The position numbers and the translations under genes are program-made. From assembly GCA_964448005.1 (NCBI GenBank), contig CAYUUW010000017.1, forward strand, positions 1 to 24,605: a stretch of DNA of 24,605 bases, written 5' to 3'. The notes below the pieces were generated by a model. The model saw nothing but the letters and a program-made list of their open reading frames with translations. It did not search any database and was not told the DNA's origin. Shown piece by piece: positions 1-6,390 of this stretch (position 1 is its first letter; every line of letters begins with the position of its first letter). The DNA comes from CAYUUW01 sp964448005 (GTDB lineage: Bacteria > Patescibacteriota > Gracilibacteria > UM-FILTER-43-11).

Positions 1-63
1 GGGGCAGCTCACGATCTTTTCCAGACGGCAGCTGGAAAAACTGGTGCCTTTTTAGTTATTCAT

Positions 64-199
64 AATTTTCAATTTTTAATTTCCAATATCCAATTCTATT
101 TTTAAATGAGACATTCGCCAAGAGCCAAGTGAGTTTGGAAGTTGAAGAATTGACTAAGATTGATCCCGTTTGAAAATTGGGAATTGAAAATTGGTCATT
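64..199. repeat. Inverted repeat with arms of 7-nt units (IR-1)
   Basis: The left arm (64-98) reads as five consecutive 7-mers: AATTTTC, AATTTTT, AATTTCC, AATATCC, AATTCTA. The right arm (172-199) reads as four 7-mers: GAAAATT, GGGAATT, GAAAATT, GGTCATT, which are roughly the reverse complement of the left units. The arms are separated by about 73 nt without periodicity. It belongs to the architecture seen again at 1793, 14878, 16618 and 17995. Confidence 0.75.
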
Positions 200-278
200 T
201 ATAGCAGCTTCCAGAGCCGCCCAGGCCGAATCTAAAAAAATTCACCACCGGGGCCCCAGGGCGTCAATTCAAAGTGCT

Positions 279-306
279 TTGAGGAAGAAAAAGGATTGTT
301 TAGAAT
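279..306 (+). promoter_or_regulatory. Putative dnaA promoter
   Basis: TTGAGG (279-284) and TAGAAT (301-306) are separated by 16 nt and would start transcription near 313, giving a leader of about 65 nt before dnaA. Each hexamer matches the sigma-70 consensus at four or five positions. No strong Shine-Dalgarno lies before the dnaA ATG. Confidence 0.45.
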
Positions 307-377
307 TGGGCCCCGAACGGTCCAGGAAGAAAAACAAAAACCCCCTAAAAATCTAGATCCTCCTAGCTTTTTTGTAC

Positions 378-1793
378 ATGAATAGCAAAGATCTCTGGAT
401 CGGAATCCTGGAACAGCTCTCCAAGGAACTCAGCTGGGCGGAACTGATCACCTGGTTCAAGAACACGGCCGTGCTGGATTCCCAGAAGGGGTCTTTGAGC
501 GTGGGCCTGCCCTTTCCCCTTTTCCTGAACTGGCACATGAAGAAGTACGCTGAAAGGACCTTGGCGGCGGCCCAATTGGTGGACCCTTCCATCAGGCAGA
601 TCGAGTACCGGGTGGACACCGCGCTCTGCGAGAGCGACGCCCGTGTGATCGACCTGCTCAAGCATTTTCCCAAAAAGACCGAAGCCCGCAAGCTGCCGAA
701 AAAGAACCAGACCAAGACCCGGCAGGGCGGCATCGTCTCGAACATTCCCAACAGCAAGTACACGCTGGACAATTTCATCGTCTCCCCCGAGAACCGCTTG
801 GCCCACGCCGCCTGCCAGAATGTGGCCAAATACCCCGGCGAGAACTACAACCCCCTGTTCATCTACGGCAACGTGGGGCTCGGCAAGACCCATCTTCTGC
901 AAGGAATAGCGAACGAGATGCGGAGGCACAATCCCGATGCATTGGCCGTCTACATGACCAGCGAGATGTTCGTGAACGAGGTGGTCAACGCCATCCGCTC
1001 GCACGACATGACCCGCTTCCGCGACAAGTACCGAAAAGTGGATGCCTTCATCATCGACGACATCCAGTTCATGGCCAACAAGGACCGCTCGCAGGAGGAG
1101 TTCTTCCACACCTTCAACACCCTGCATGACATGGGAAGCCAGATCGTGCTGAGCTCCGACAGGCCCCCGCAGGAGCTGAGCCTGCTGAGCCAAAGGCTGG
1201 TGTCCCGATTCGAATCGGGCATGATCGTGGACGTGAGGATGCCCGACTACGAGACGAGGCTGGCCATTCTGCAGCACAAGGCCCAGGAGGCCCAGGTCTT
1301 CATCAACGACGATGTGCTGAAGCTGATCGCCTACAATGTGGACCATTCCGTGCGCGCCCTGGAAGGAGCCCTGAACCAGGCCATTGCCCAGTACGAGCTG
1401 GAGCACACGGCTCCCACGGTGAAATCGGTGGGGAAAATGCTGCAGCGGCAGAAGAAGGAAGTGGCCTACATCGGCCCCCAGGCCCTGGAGCCTGCCGGCA
1501 AGGGGGCGATCTCGCTGGAGCACCTGATCAATTCGGTCACAGGGTACTACGCCATCGAACGGAGCGACCTGGTGAGCGATTCGCGCTGCCGGGAGCACAC
1601 TCTTCCTCGCCAAGTGATCATGTACCTGGCCAGCAAGAAGCTGCGCATCTCCCTCTCCAAAATCGGGGAAACGATGGGGCGCAACCACACCACGGTCATC
1701 CATTCGGTGAACCGGATCGGCCAGGAACTGAAGAACAACCGCCAGCTGCTGCGGGACATGAACGCGATCACGCAGGAGGTGGGAATCTACTAG
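378..1793 (+). CDS. dnaA: Chromosomal replication initiator protein DnaA
   Basis: DnaA binds DnaA boxes at the origin and, as an ATP-bound AAA+ oligomer, melts the DNA and helps load the helicase. The protein has 471 residues from the ATG; a TTG two codons upstream (372) is also possible, and neither start has a clear ribosome binding site. Domain I occupies about the first 90 residues. The Walker A motif GNVGLGKT is at about 164-171, Walker B FIIDD at about 224-228, and the C-terminal DNA-binding signature GRNHTTVIHSVNRI at about 434-447. Length and domain order are typical of the family, so it appears intact. Periodic inverted repeats flank it on both sides. It is transcribed alone; the next gene lies on the opposite strand. 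Confidence 0.97.
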   Translation: MNSKDLWIGILEQLSKELSWAELITWFKNTAVLDSQKGSLSVGLPFPLFLNWHMKKYAERTLAAAQLVDPSIRQIEYRVDTALCESDARVIDLLKHFPKKTEARKLPKKNQTKTRQGGIVSNIPNSKYTLDNFIVSPENRLAHAACQNVAKYPGENYNPLFIYGNVGLGKTHLLQGIANEMRRHNPDALAVYMTSEMFVNEVVNAIRSHDMTRFRDKYRKVDAFIIDDIQFMANKDRSQEEFFHTFNTLHDMGSQIVLSSDRPPQELSLLSQRLVSRFESGMIVDVRMPDYETRLAILQHKAQEAQVFINDDVLKLIAYNVDHSVRALEGALNQAIAQYELEHTAPTVKSVGKMLQRQKKEVAYIGPQALEPAGKGAISLEHLINSVTGYYAIERSDLVSDSRCREHTLPRQVIMYLASKKLRISLSKIGETMGRNHTTVIHSVNRIGQELKNNRQLLRDMNAITQEVGIY

Positions 1794-1913
1794 GGATTAT
1801 TGGGAAATTGGGGATTATGGGGATTATTGAGAGAAAATTCCTCACTTTTTGAGCATCAAAAATTCCCAATAATCCCAAAAATCCCTATCATCCCAAGTTT
1901 CCCAACAATCCCC
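1793..1913. repeat. Inverted repeat with arms of 9-nt units (IR-2), directly after dnaA
   Basis: The left arm is four 9-mers, GGGATTATT, GGGAAATTG, GGGATTATG, GGGATTATT (1793-1828), beginning at the last base of the dnaA stop codon. The right arm is five 9-mers beginning CCC, such as CCCAATAAT (1865-1873) and CCCAACAAT (1901-1909), then CCCC. The arms can pair to form a long imperfect hairpin around about 36 nt. It may act as the dnaA transcription end, but it lacks the compact stem and U-run of a standard intrinsic terminator on the plus strand. Confidence 0.85.
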
Positions 1914-1915
1914 AT

Positions 1916-1954
1916 AAAAAAGAACCCTCTTCCGGCACGCTGGCGGGAAAAGGG
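1916..1954 (-). terminator. Intrinsic terminator of the zinc-ribbon gene
   Basis: On the minus strand CCCTTTTCC (1954-1946) pairs with GGAAGAGGG (1933-1925), with one G-U pair, and is followed by TTCTTTTTT. It lies about 25 nt past the stop codon of the minus-strand gene ending at 1979. Confidence 0.8.
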
Positions 1955-1978
1955 CGGATCTAACAAGTTGTGAAGCCC

Positions 1979-2329
1979 TTAGGCATGGGAAAAGCGGCGA
2001 ATGAAGCTGCCTCCGAAGTGGCGCAGCTCGTTCTGAATAGCCAGCACATCCACCTCGCTCACGCCTTCTTCCACCTTGTTGTCGTGGACCACTTGGGAGG
2101 ACCGGTTGTGGGTCATGGCGTTTTTTTGGGGGGTCTTTTCCACCTGGGCGGAAAGGCTCATCTCCAGCTCGCAGCGGTGGCAGTTCACGTCAAAGAGGCA
2201 CTTGCCTTCTTTGATGCTGCTGATCTTGATGTTGTGGGGAAGGATTCCGGCTTTGCATTCCACGCAGCGCAAGGACTGGGTGATCTGGGAATAGATCTCG
2301 TGAATGTCGTGCTGGCTGAATCGCTCCAT
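1979..2329 (-). CDS. Small zinc-ribbon-like conserved protein (116 aa)
   Basis: The function is not known. The sequence has two Cys pairs, CVEC and CHRC, about 28 residues apart in the N-terminal half, the layout of a zinc ribbon. A polar, charged C-terminal half follows. I chose ATG 2329 (MERFSQHD...) because an extended -10 element overlaps the upstream ATG at 2353, so that ATG would lie inside the promoter. A strong intrinsic terminator follows the stop codon. Small zinc-ribbon proteins of this style occur in CPR genomes, but I cannot assign a family name. It lies convergent to dnaA. A nucleic-acid-binding role would be a guess. Confidence 0.7.
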   Translation of the reverse strand: MERFSQHDIHEIYSQITQSLRCVECKAGILPHNIKISSIKEGKCLFDVNCHRCELEMSLSAQVEKTPQKNAMTHNRSSQVVHDNKVEEGVSEVDVLAIQNELRHFGGSFIRRFSHA

Positions 2330-2351
2330 TTGGTTTTTGTTAAATCTCCCC

Positions 2352-2360
2352 ATTATAGCA
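2352..2360 (-). promoter_or_regulatory. Extended -10 promoter for the zinc-ribbon gene
   Basis: The minus strand reads TGCTATAAT, a full extended -10 (TGnTATAAT), with the hexamer at 2352-2357. The -35 region is weak (TTTATT at 17 nt). Transcription would start about 7 nt downstream, between the ATG at 2353 and the ATG at 2329. Confidence 0.55.
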
Positions 2361-2452
2361 CATGCAGATGGAAAAATAAAGCCCTTGAATTTGTCGGTTT
2401 CCTCAATGGGCTTTTCTACTGCCGATGAAGTAGGCAGCATGGATATGATGAA

Positions 2453-2514
2453 AACCCCTCGGTTCACGGCTCTTTCATGCTGTCGCATGACGTGGAGTCG
2501 CTATGAGAGGGGTT
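2453..2514 (-). terminator. Large hairpin after the DNRLRE-like lipoprotein gene
   Basis: On the minus strand AACCCCTC (2514-2507) pairs with GAGGGGTT (2460-2453) and is followed by TTC. Inside the loop lies a perfect smaller hairpin, TCATGC GACA GCATGA (2490-2475). It starts about 33 nt past the lipoprotein stop codon and may be its terminator, although the loop is unusually large and structured and the U-run is short. Confidence 0.45.
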
Positions 2515-2547
2515 CGCAGCCCTGAGGTTCAGGATGAAGGAGTCGCC

Positions 2548-3438
2548 CTATGGATTGAGTGGCACGAAGGAGCACACTTGGAGCTTCGGGGTTTCCCCCA
2601 TGTTCTGGAACCAGAAGCTTCCCGGCACCTGCGGCCAAAGGCGAGCATGGTGATTTCCCGAGCCGATCATTTCCCTGACCAATTCGGTCACGTCAGCCTC
2701 CAAATCACCGACAGCTCCCAAGAAGGGCACCTCTGCCGAGGTTGGCAGAATCGGCACCTGCTGGGCCTGATTCCAGGTAATGGGCTGACTCCAGGGTCCA
2801 CTATGGCTTAGAAGAAGGGGGCCATCGCTGAATTGGCTCGGCCCATTTTCCCAGTGGAAAAGCTGGAGGGTGGCGCTGAAAACCATGGAGGGGTCGCCTC
2901 CGTAGTCCTCGAGGGAGAAATCGAAAAGCACATGGGCCTGCGAATTCCCGCTCATTTTGACGTTGAGATTCGCCACTCCGCCGAAGCTCGCGTCGGCGGA
3001 GCCTCCATTCTGAACCATTGCCCGAAGCGACGAGTGCCAGGGGCAGGCGATTTCGAGGCAGGTGCCGAAATAGCACCCAACCTGAGGGTGCTCCTCGCTG
3101 GACATGCACTGGTCTTGCCAGCACTCGCAGCCCAGTTCACCTGGACTGCATTGGTCACCGTCTCCGTCACCGTCTCCGGTCGTAGGATCGCCGTCGCCGT
3201 CCCCAGTCGCGGAATCGCCGTCGCCATCGCCGTCTCCGTCTCCGGTCGCGGAATCGCCGTCGCCGTCCCCATCGCCGGATTCGGAGCTGGCCCCTCCGCT
3301 TTCGGAGGCTTCCGATTCGCTGCCCTGGGCGGTTGTGGACGTCTCGCCGCCACCCCCCAAAGCAATGTCGCCCCCGCAAGCGGGGGCCAACAAGAGAGTT
3401 GCAGAGAGCAAGAAGAGTCGCTGGATTTGCTGTAGCAT
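2548..3438 (-). CDS. Secreted lipoprotein with Gly-Asp repeat linker and DNRLRE-like domain
   Basis: This is a probable surface lipoprotein of 296 residues. A hydrophobic signal ends in LLLAPAC, and Cys21 is the likely lipidated residue, though the lipobox is not perfect. A Ser/Glu-rich stretch leads into an acidic linker of GD dipeptides at about 55-95, broken by SAT and PTT. A short Cys-rich segment (about 97-133) follows, opening with QCSPGELGC. The remaining 160 residues are beta-rich and resemble DNRLRE-type domains (FDFSLEDY..., then SATLQLFHW). Serine/glycine leaders, GDGDGD linkers and CSPG-type Cys segments are typical of Myxococcota such as Nannocystis and Plesiocystis, so horizontal transfer or host-related mimicry is likely. 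The exact role is unknown; binding or adhesion at the cell surface is an inference. Confidence 0.8.
   Translation of the reverse strand: MLQQIQRLFLLSATLLLAPACGGDIALGGGGETSTTAQGSESEASESGGASSESGDGDGDGDSATGDGDGDGDGDSATGDGDGDPTTGDGDGDGDQCSPGELGCECWQDQCMSSEEHPQVGCYFGTCLEIACPWHSSLRAMVQNGGSADASFGGVANLNVKMSGNSQAHVLFDFSLEDYGGDPSMVFSATLQLFHWENGPSQFSDGPLLLSHSGPWSQPITWNQAQQVPILPTSAEVPFLGAVGDLEADVTELVREMIGSGNHHARLWPQVPGSFWFQNMGETPKLQVCSFVPLNP
3148..3276. repeat. In-frame hexanucleotide repeats encoding (Gly-Asp)n
   Basis: The GD linker is encoded by near-identical 6-nt units (plus-strand cgtcgc/cgtctc-like). There are four GD runs separated by SAT/SAT/PTT. The units keep frame, so slippage would change linker length without breaking the protein. 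Confidence 0.8.
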
Positions 3439-3539
3439 GGTCTGGAACCTTTTCCTTTCCTGCTTCTTTCCTTCAGCCTAATTTTTAAGTCACTGCACCG
3501 AACAGTACAGTAGCTCTTTTGGAGGGCTACGATAATTTG

Positions 3540-3567
3540 ATTATAATGAATTTTTCGTTTTTAACAA
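3540..3567 (-). promoter_or_regulatory. Promoter of the DNRLRE-like lipoprotein
   Basis: On the minus strand TTGTTA (3567-3562), a 16-nt spacer and a perfect TATAAT (3545-3540). Transcription would start near 3533, giving a leader of about 95 nt before the ATG at 3438. Confidence 0.6.
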
Positions 3568-3597
3568 CTTTTTTCTCATTTTCTCTAGGTCAAATTC

Positions 3598-3618
3598 AAA
3601 AAGGCCCTCACTGGCTTT
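3598..3618 (-). terminator. Possible weak terminator of tRNA-Leu
   Basis: Downstream of the tRNA the minus strand reads AAAGCCAGTGAGGGCCTTTTT, a short imperfect stem ending in a T-run. It is the only terminator-like structure before the lipoprotein promoter. Confidence 0.35.
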
Positions 3619-3633
3619 GATTGCAGGCTTTTT

Positions 3634-3720
3634 TGGTGGGCGAGAGAGGACTCGAACCTCCACGACCTTGCGATCACTACGCCCTGAACGTAGCGCGTCT
3701 ACCAATTCCGCCACTCGCCC
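3634..3720 (-). tRNA. tRNA-Leu (anticodon CAG)
   Basis: The acceptor strands GGGCGAG (3720-3714) and CTCGCCC (3644-3638) pair perfectly, with discriminator A and an encoded CCA (3636-3634). The D arm contains GGTAGACGC, and the anticodon arm is CTACG TTCAGGG CGTAG, with anticodon CAG at 3686-3684. A long variable arm (class II, as expected for Leu) and a GGTTCGAGTCC T arm follow. It reads CUG codons. Confidence 0.96.
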
Positions 3721-3740
3721 GCACCAATAAAAGCCCCGGT

Positions 3741-3769
3741 ATTATAAAGATCCGGACAGCCAGAGGCAA
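3741..3769 (-). promoter_or_regulatory. tRNA-Leu promoter
   Basis: On the minus strand TTGCCT (3769-3764), a 17-nt spacer and TATAAT (3746-3741). The predicted start is about 10 nt before the mature 5' end of the tRNA. Confidence 0.6.
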
Positions 3770-3897
3770 ATGGAATTTTCCGGAGAGGGGCAATAAGGAT
3801 CCCTGAAGCATTTTTGCAGTAAAACGGAGGAAATATCGTCTCAGCAAGTACGCCAGGCAATCCCGCCTGGTTTGGGACCTGGAAAAAGGACAAGACG

Positions 3898-4599
3898 ATG
3901 ACAAAGCACAGCATCAAGACAGCCCTCCGCCTTCTGACCCTCTCATGCATTCTCATGGAAACAGGCTGCTGCGAAGTCGGGGACCCCGACTGCGGCCTAT
4001 GCCTTGCAGGGTGTGATTCCGGGGCCGCTGACCCTGGCGACACCGAAACGAGCGATGCCACCGAAACAGGTGAGCCCAGCGATACCGAGGAAGAACCCGC
4101 CTTCTGCGGGGACGGAGAGGTCGATCCAGGGGAATCCTGCGACTTGGGCGAATTCCTCAACGGGGTCTACGGCAGCCTTTGCAGCTCGGACTGCCTGAGC
4201 GAAGGGCCTCGCTGCGGAGACGGAGTCCTGCAGCTCAACGTCGTCCAGGATCCGCCGGTCTGGGAAGAATGCGATGACGGCAACCTGGAGGAGGGTGATG
4301 GCTGCTTGAGCGACTGCCGGCTCCCCCTTTCCGACGAAGCGTGCGATCCGCCCAGCTCGCGCGAAGGGTGCGCCGCTTGCGCCACCCAAGCCCTGGAGGG
4401 CAAATGCGCGGCGCTGAACGCTTGCACGCAGGACCCTCTGTGCTTGGGATTCCTGGGCTGCATGGGAACAGGCATCGGATACTCCACCTGCCAACCCGCT
4501 TACCAGCCCGCCTTCCTCTGGAATGCGGTTCTGGGGGCGCTGCTCTCCAGGGATCCGGTTGCCTGTTCCGCGGAGTGCCATTTGGGCACAGTCTTCTAG
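3898..4599 (+). CDS. Cys-rich lipoprotein with two DUF4215-type (Myxococcus cysteine-rich) repeats
   Basis: This is a probable secreted lipoprotein of 233 residues. The signal ends in METGC, with Cys24 the likely lipidation site. An acidic Thr/Glu/Asp-rich linker spans about 40-68. Two repeats of the Myxococcus cysteine-rich type follow: CGDGEVDPGESCD... (about 70-100) and CGDG...EECDDGN...GDGCLSDC (about 106-140). The C-terminal part has spaced cysteines (CAAC, NAC, DPLC, GC, TC, AC, EC), a pattern also common in Myxococcota surface proteins. A good ribosome binding site, AAGGA, lies 8 nt before the ATG, and a strong terminator follows. With the lipoprotein at 2548 it forms a pair of Myxococcota-like surface proteins either side of tRNA-Leu. 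The target or ligand is unknown. Confidence 0.85.
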   Translation: MTKHSIKTALRLLTLSCILMETGCCEVGDPDCGLCLAGCDSGAADPGDTETSDATETGEPSDTEEEPAFCGDGEVDPGESCDLGEFLNGVYGSLCSSDCLSEGPRCGDGVLQLNVVQDPPVWEECDDGNLEEGDGCLSDCRLPLSDEACDPPSSREGCAACATQALEGKCAALNACTQDPLCLGFLGCMGTGIGYSTCQPAYQPAFLWNAVLGALLSRDPVACSAECHLGTVF

Positions 4600-4657
4600 C
4601 ATCCCTTTCGCCGGAGATTCCTTCTTCGGACGGGGGCCGCTCCAGCCTCCCACAGAC

Positions 4658-4698
4658 AGCCCCGGGGGTGCGCATTGCACCCTCGGGCTGATTTTTTT
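4658..4698 (+). terminator. Intrinsic terminator of the DUF4215 lipoprotein
   Basis: A GC-rich stem, AGCCCCGGGGGTGC (4658-4671) with GCACCCTCGGGCT (4677-4689), is followed by ATTTTTTT. There is no U-run in the other direction, so it serves the plus-strand gene. Confidence 0.85.
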
Positions 4699-4720
4699 GC
4701 GCTCCGATTCCTCCGCCAAG

Positions 4721-5788
4721 CTAAAGGTAGTCCTCCAGCTTGCCGAGGGGATTCTGGGAGCCCTTGAGCCTATTGAGATCGGCCAAAAAGCCTTCCACGG
4801 CCTGCTGGGGCGTGGCCCACGAGGTGACGAGCCTAATGGCCGAAAAGCCTTCGCTCACCTTCTGCCAAACGTAAAATCCGTAATCCTTTTGCAGTTCGCT
4901 GATGAGCGAATCCGGCAGAACCGGGAACACCTGGTTGGTGACCGGCTGGGCCAAAAAGCCGAAGCCCATGCTCCGGATTCCCTCAAAGAGCTTCTGGGCG
5001 CTGTCATTGGCCGTTTTGGCCAGCTCCAAATACAGGTCGCCCTGGAAAAGCGCCTCGAACTGGGATCCAAACACTCTGCCTTTGGCCAGCAAGGCCCCCC
5101 TTTGCTTCAGGTGGTGCCTAAAGCCCTCTTTCAGGGCCGGATGGCAAATGACCAGGGCCTCGCCCAGCAGGGCGCCGTTCTTGGTTCCGCCGATATAGAA
5201 CATGTCCAGCAGCGGGCCCAGATCCCTCCAGCCCATATCGCTTTGGGGGCTGGCCAAAGCCGAACCCAGGCGAGCGCCGTCCAGGTACAGATACATTCCA
5301 TGGGCTCGGCAGGTCTCCAAAAGGCTCTGCAGCTCGTTCTTGCTGTAGATGGACCCCAGCTCGGTGGATTGGGACACGAAGACGGCCCCCGGGCGAACCA
5401 TGTGCTCGTCGGTATGCTGGTCGATCACGGCGCGCACCGATTCGGCCGAAAGCTTGCCCTCCAGGGAAGCGGCGAGATTGATCTTGTGCCCGGTGGCCTC
5501 TATGGCGCCCGATTCATGCACATTGATGTGGCCGCTGGCGGCCGCAATGACGGACTGGTAGGGCTTGAGCATGGCCGCCATGGCGATCAGGTTGGCCTGG
5601 GTGCCTCCGCTCACAAAGTGGATATCAGCGTCGGGCTGGCCCAGGCGCTCGCGAATCAGATCGGCAGCCCTCCGGCTGGATTCATCGTGGCCGTAGCCCG
5701 CCTCCTGTTCTAGATTTCCCCGGCTCAGGGCAGAAAGCACGGCGGAATGGGCTCCTTCGGAATAGTCGTTGTAGAAGAGGTGCTTCAT
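4721..5788 (-). CDS. ltaE: Low-specificity L-threonine aldolase / beta-eliminating-lyase family
   Basis: A PLP enzyme of fold type I that splits L-threonine or L-allo-threonine into glycine and acetaldehyde, in the cytoplasm. The 355-residue protein carries GGTQAN (61-66), the DGARLGSAL segment (about 170-178) that holds the cofactor-binding Asp and Arg, and FYIGGTKNG with the Schiff-base lysine at about Lys203. Length and motifs match the family; substrate preference cannot be read from sequence. Its ATG overlaps the stop of the preceding YHYH gene by 4 nt (ATGA), which implies translational coupling in an operon with the YHYH and DUF350 genes. It could supply glycine to a cell with few biosynthetic genes. 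Confidence 0.9.
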   Translation of the reverse strand: MKHLFYNDYSEGAHSAVLSALSRGNLEQEAGYGHDESSRRAADLIRERLGQPDADIHFVSGGTQANLIAMAAMLKPYQSVIAAASGHINVHESGAIEATGHKINLAASLEGKLSAESVRAVIDQHTDEHMVRPGAVFVSQSTELGSIYSKNELQSLLETCRAHGMYLYLDGARLGSALASPQSDMGWRDLGPLLDMFYIGGTKNGALLGEALVICHPALKEGFRHHLKQRGALLAKGRVFGSQFEALFQGDLYLELAKTANDSAQKLFEGIRSMGFGFLAQPVTNQVFPVLPDSLISELQKDYGFYVWQKVSEGFSAIRLVTSWATPQQAVEGFLADLNRLKGSQNPLGKLEDYL

Positions 5789-6072
5789 GGTGAAGGCTTG
5801 AGGGGTTCGCTTGGCGAGGAGGGTTGGCGGGCAGCGCTTTTGGCCTTGTCCTTAGCAGCGGTCTTGGCCTGCTTGGGCTGTTCGGGCTTTTTGCTGTGGT
5901 AGTGGTATGTGCCGTATTCGTAGCCCCATTTTTCACAGTTGGTGCGGCAATAGTGGCCCCCTTGGGCATCGGTTCTGCCGGAGTGCGCAAAGGCGCCTGC
6001 CGGGAAAGAGAGGAAAAGGGCCAACGCCAAAGCCAAGGTGGAATTCCTGAGCTTGAGTGCGAATTTTCTCAT
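5785..6072 (-). CDS. Exported YHYH-motif protein (95 aa)
   Basis: A small secreted or envelope protein. I chose the ATG at 6072 because it gives a proper signal peptide (MRKF...LALALALFLSF...AGAFA, cleavage after about residue 29) and overlaps the upstream DUF350 stop by one base. The mature part starts HSGRTDAQGGHYCRTNC and continues WGYEYGTYHYH, the hallmark His/Cys pattern of YHYH-type domains. Those residues may bind a metal, which is inferred from the His/Cys spacing. The C-terminal 35 residues are a Lys/Ala/Pro/Ser-rich, probably disordered tail. It is the middle gene of an overlapping three-gene operon. Biochemical role unknown. Confidence 0.8.
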   Translation of the reverse strand: MRKFALKLRNSTLALALALFLSFPAGAFAHSGRTDAQGGHYCRTNCEKWGYEYGTYHYHSKKPEQPKQAKTAAKDKAKSAARQPSSPSEPLKPSP

Positions 6073-6287
6073 CAATTCATGGTTAGGGAAACGACCAAAG
6101 CAAAGGCCAAAACCACTGCGGCCATGATGATGGCCACCCCCATGTTTCCCTTTTTGATCTCCTCCCATTCATCAATAGGGGTCAGCAAGCTGTAGACTTT
6201 TAGGCCAATGCCCAAGGCGACGGCCATGGAAAAGGCTCCCGTGATAGCCCAGCCAAAGGTGATGAGGTACTCGCGGAAAATTTGCAT
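6072..6287 (-). CDS. DUF350-like small membrane protein (71 aa)
   Basis: Two hydrophobic helices are visible, AITGAFSMAVALGIGLKVYSLL and MGVAIIMAAVVLAFALVVSL, separated by TPIDEWEEIKKGN. The E-E-I-x-x-G-N segment before the second helix is the feature that suggests DUF350. Full DUF350 proteins often have more helices, so this may be a single unit. ATG 6287 is preferred; a TTG at 6308 would add seven residues. No Shine-Dalgarno is visible. A TATACT at 6318-6313 could be a -10 element giving a very short leader. Its TGA overlaps the next ATG by one base (TGATG). Confidence 0.65.
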   Translation of the reverse strand: MQIFREYLITFGWAITGAFSMAVALGIGLKVYSLLTPIDEWEEIKKGNMGVAIIMAAVVLAFALVVSLTMN

Positions 6288-6390
6288 GAGGATGATGTTA
6301 ATAAGCAAAGCCAGTATACACCATGGCTGCGCAAGGCTTTTTGCTTCCTAGCTTGTTTCTCATCAGAGATGCTGCAGCACATCCACCACC

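Larger units (their letters stand above)
1..377. other. Gene-free region upstream of dnaA (candidate origin region)
   Basis: No convincing reading frame is visible here. Positions 54-120 are very AT-rich and carry the left arm of an inverted repeat made of 7-nt units. One near-match to a DnaA box, TTATTCATA (8 of 9 against TTATNCACA), lies at 56-64. A cluster of boxes, as expected for a strong oriC, is not seen. A putative dnaA promoter lies near the end. Origins often lie next to dnaA, but the evidence for one here is weak. Confidence 0.35.

Noticed and set aside
17..53. Terminator of a gene upstream of the window
   Set aside because: TTTTCCAG/CTGGAAAA and GGCA/TGCC can form competing short stems before a five-T run, but the stem is weak and the upstream gene is not visible.
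1793..1913. CRISPR-like array
   Set aside because: Units are only 9 nt, degenerate, contiguous, and occur in opposite orientation on the two arms; there are no spacers and no cas genes.
3104..3481. Plus-strand Ser-Pro repeat protein
   Set aside because: The SPSPSP run is the reverse-complement reading of the GD repeat of the lipoprotein, which has a signal peptide, promoter and domains.
3853..3870. CCAGGC/GCCTGG hairpin as terminator or attenuator before the DUF4215 gene
   Set aside because: It is a good 6-bp stem, but without a U-run and with the ribosome binding site still free; no regulatory role can be supported.
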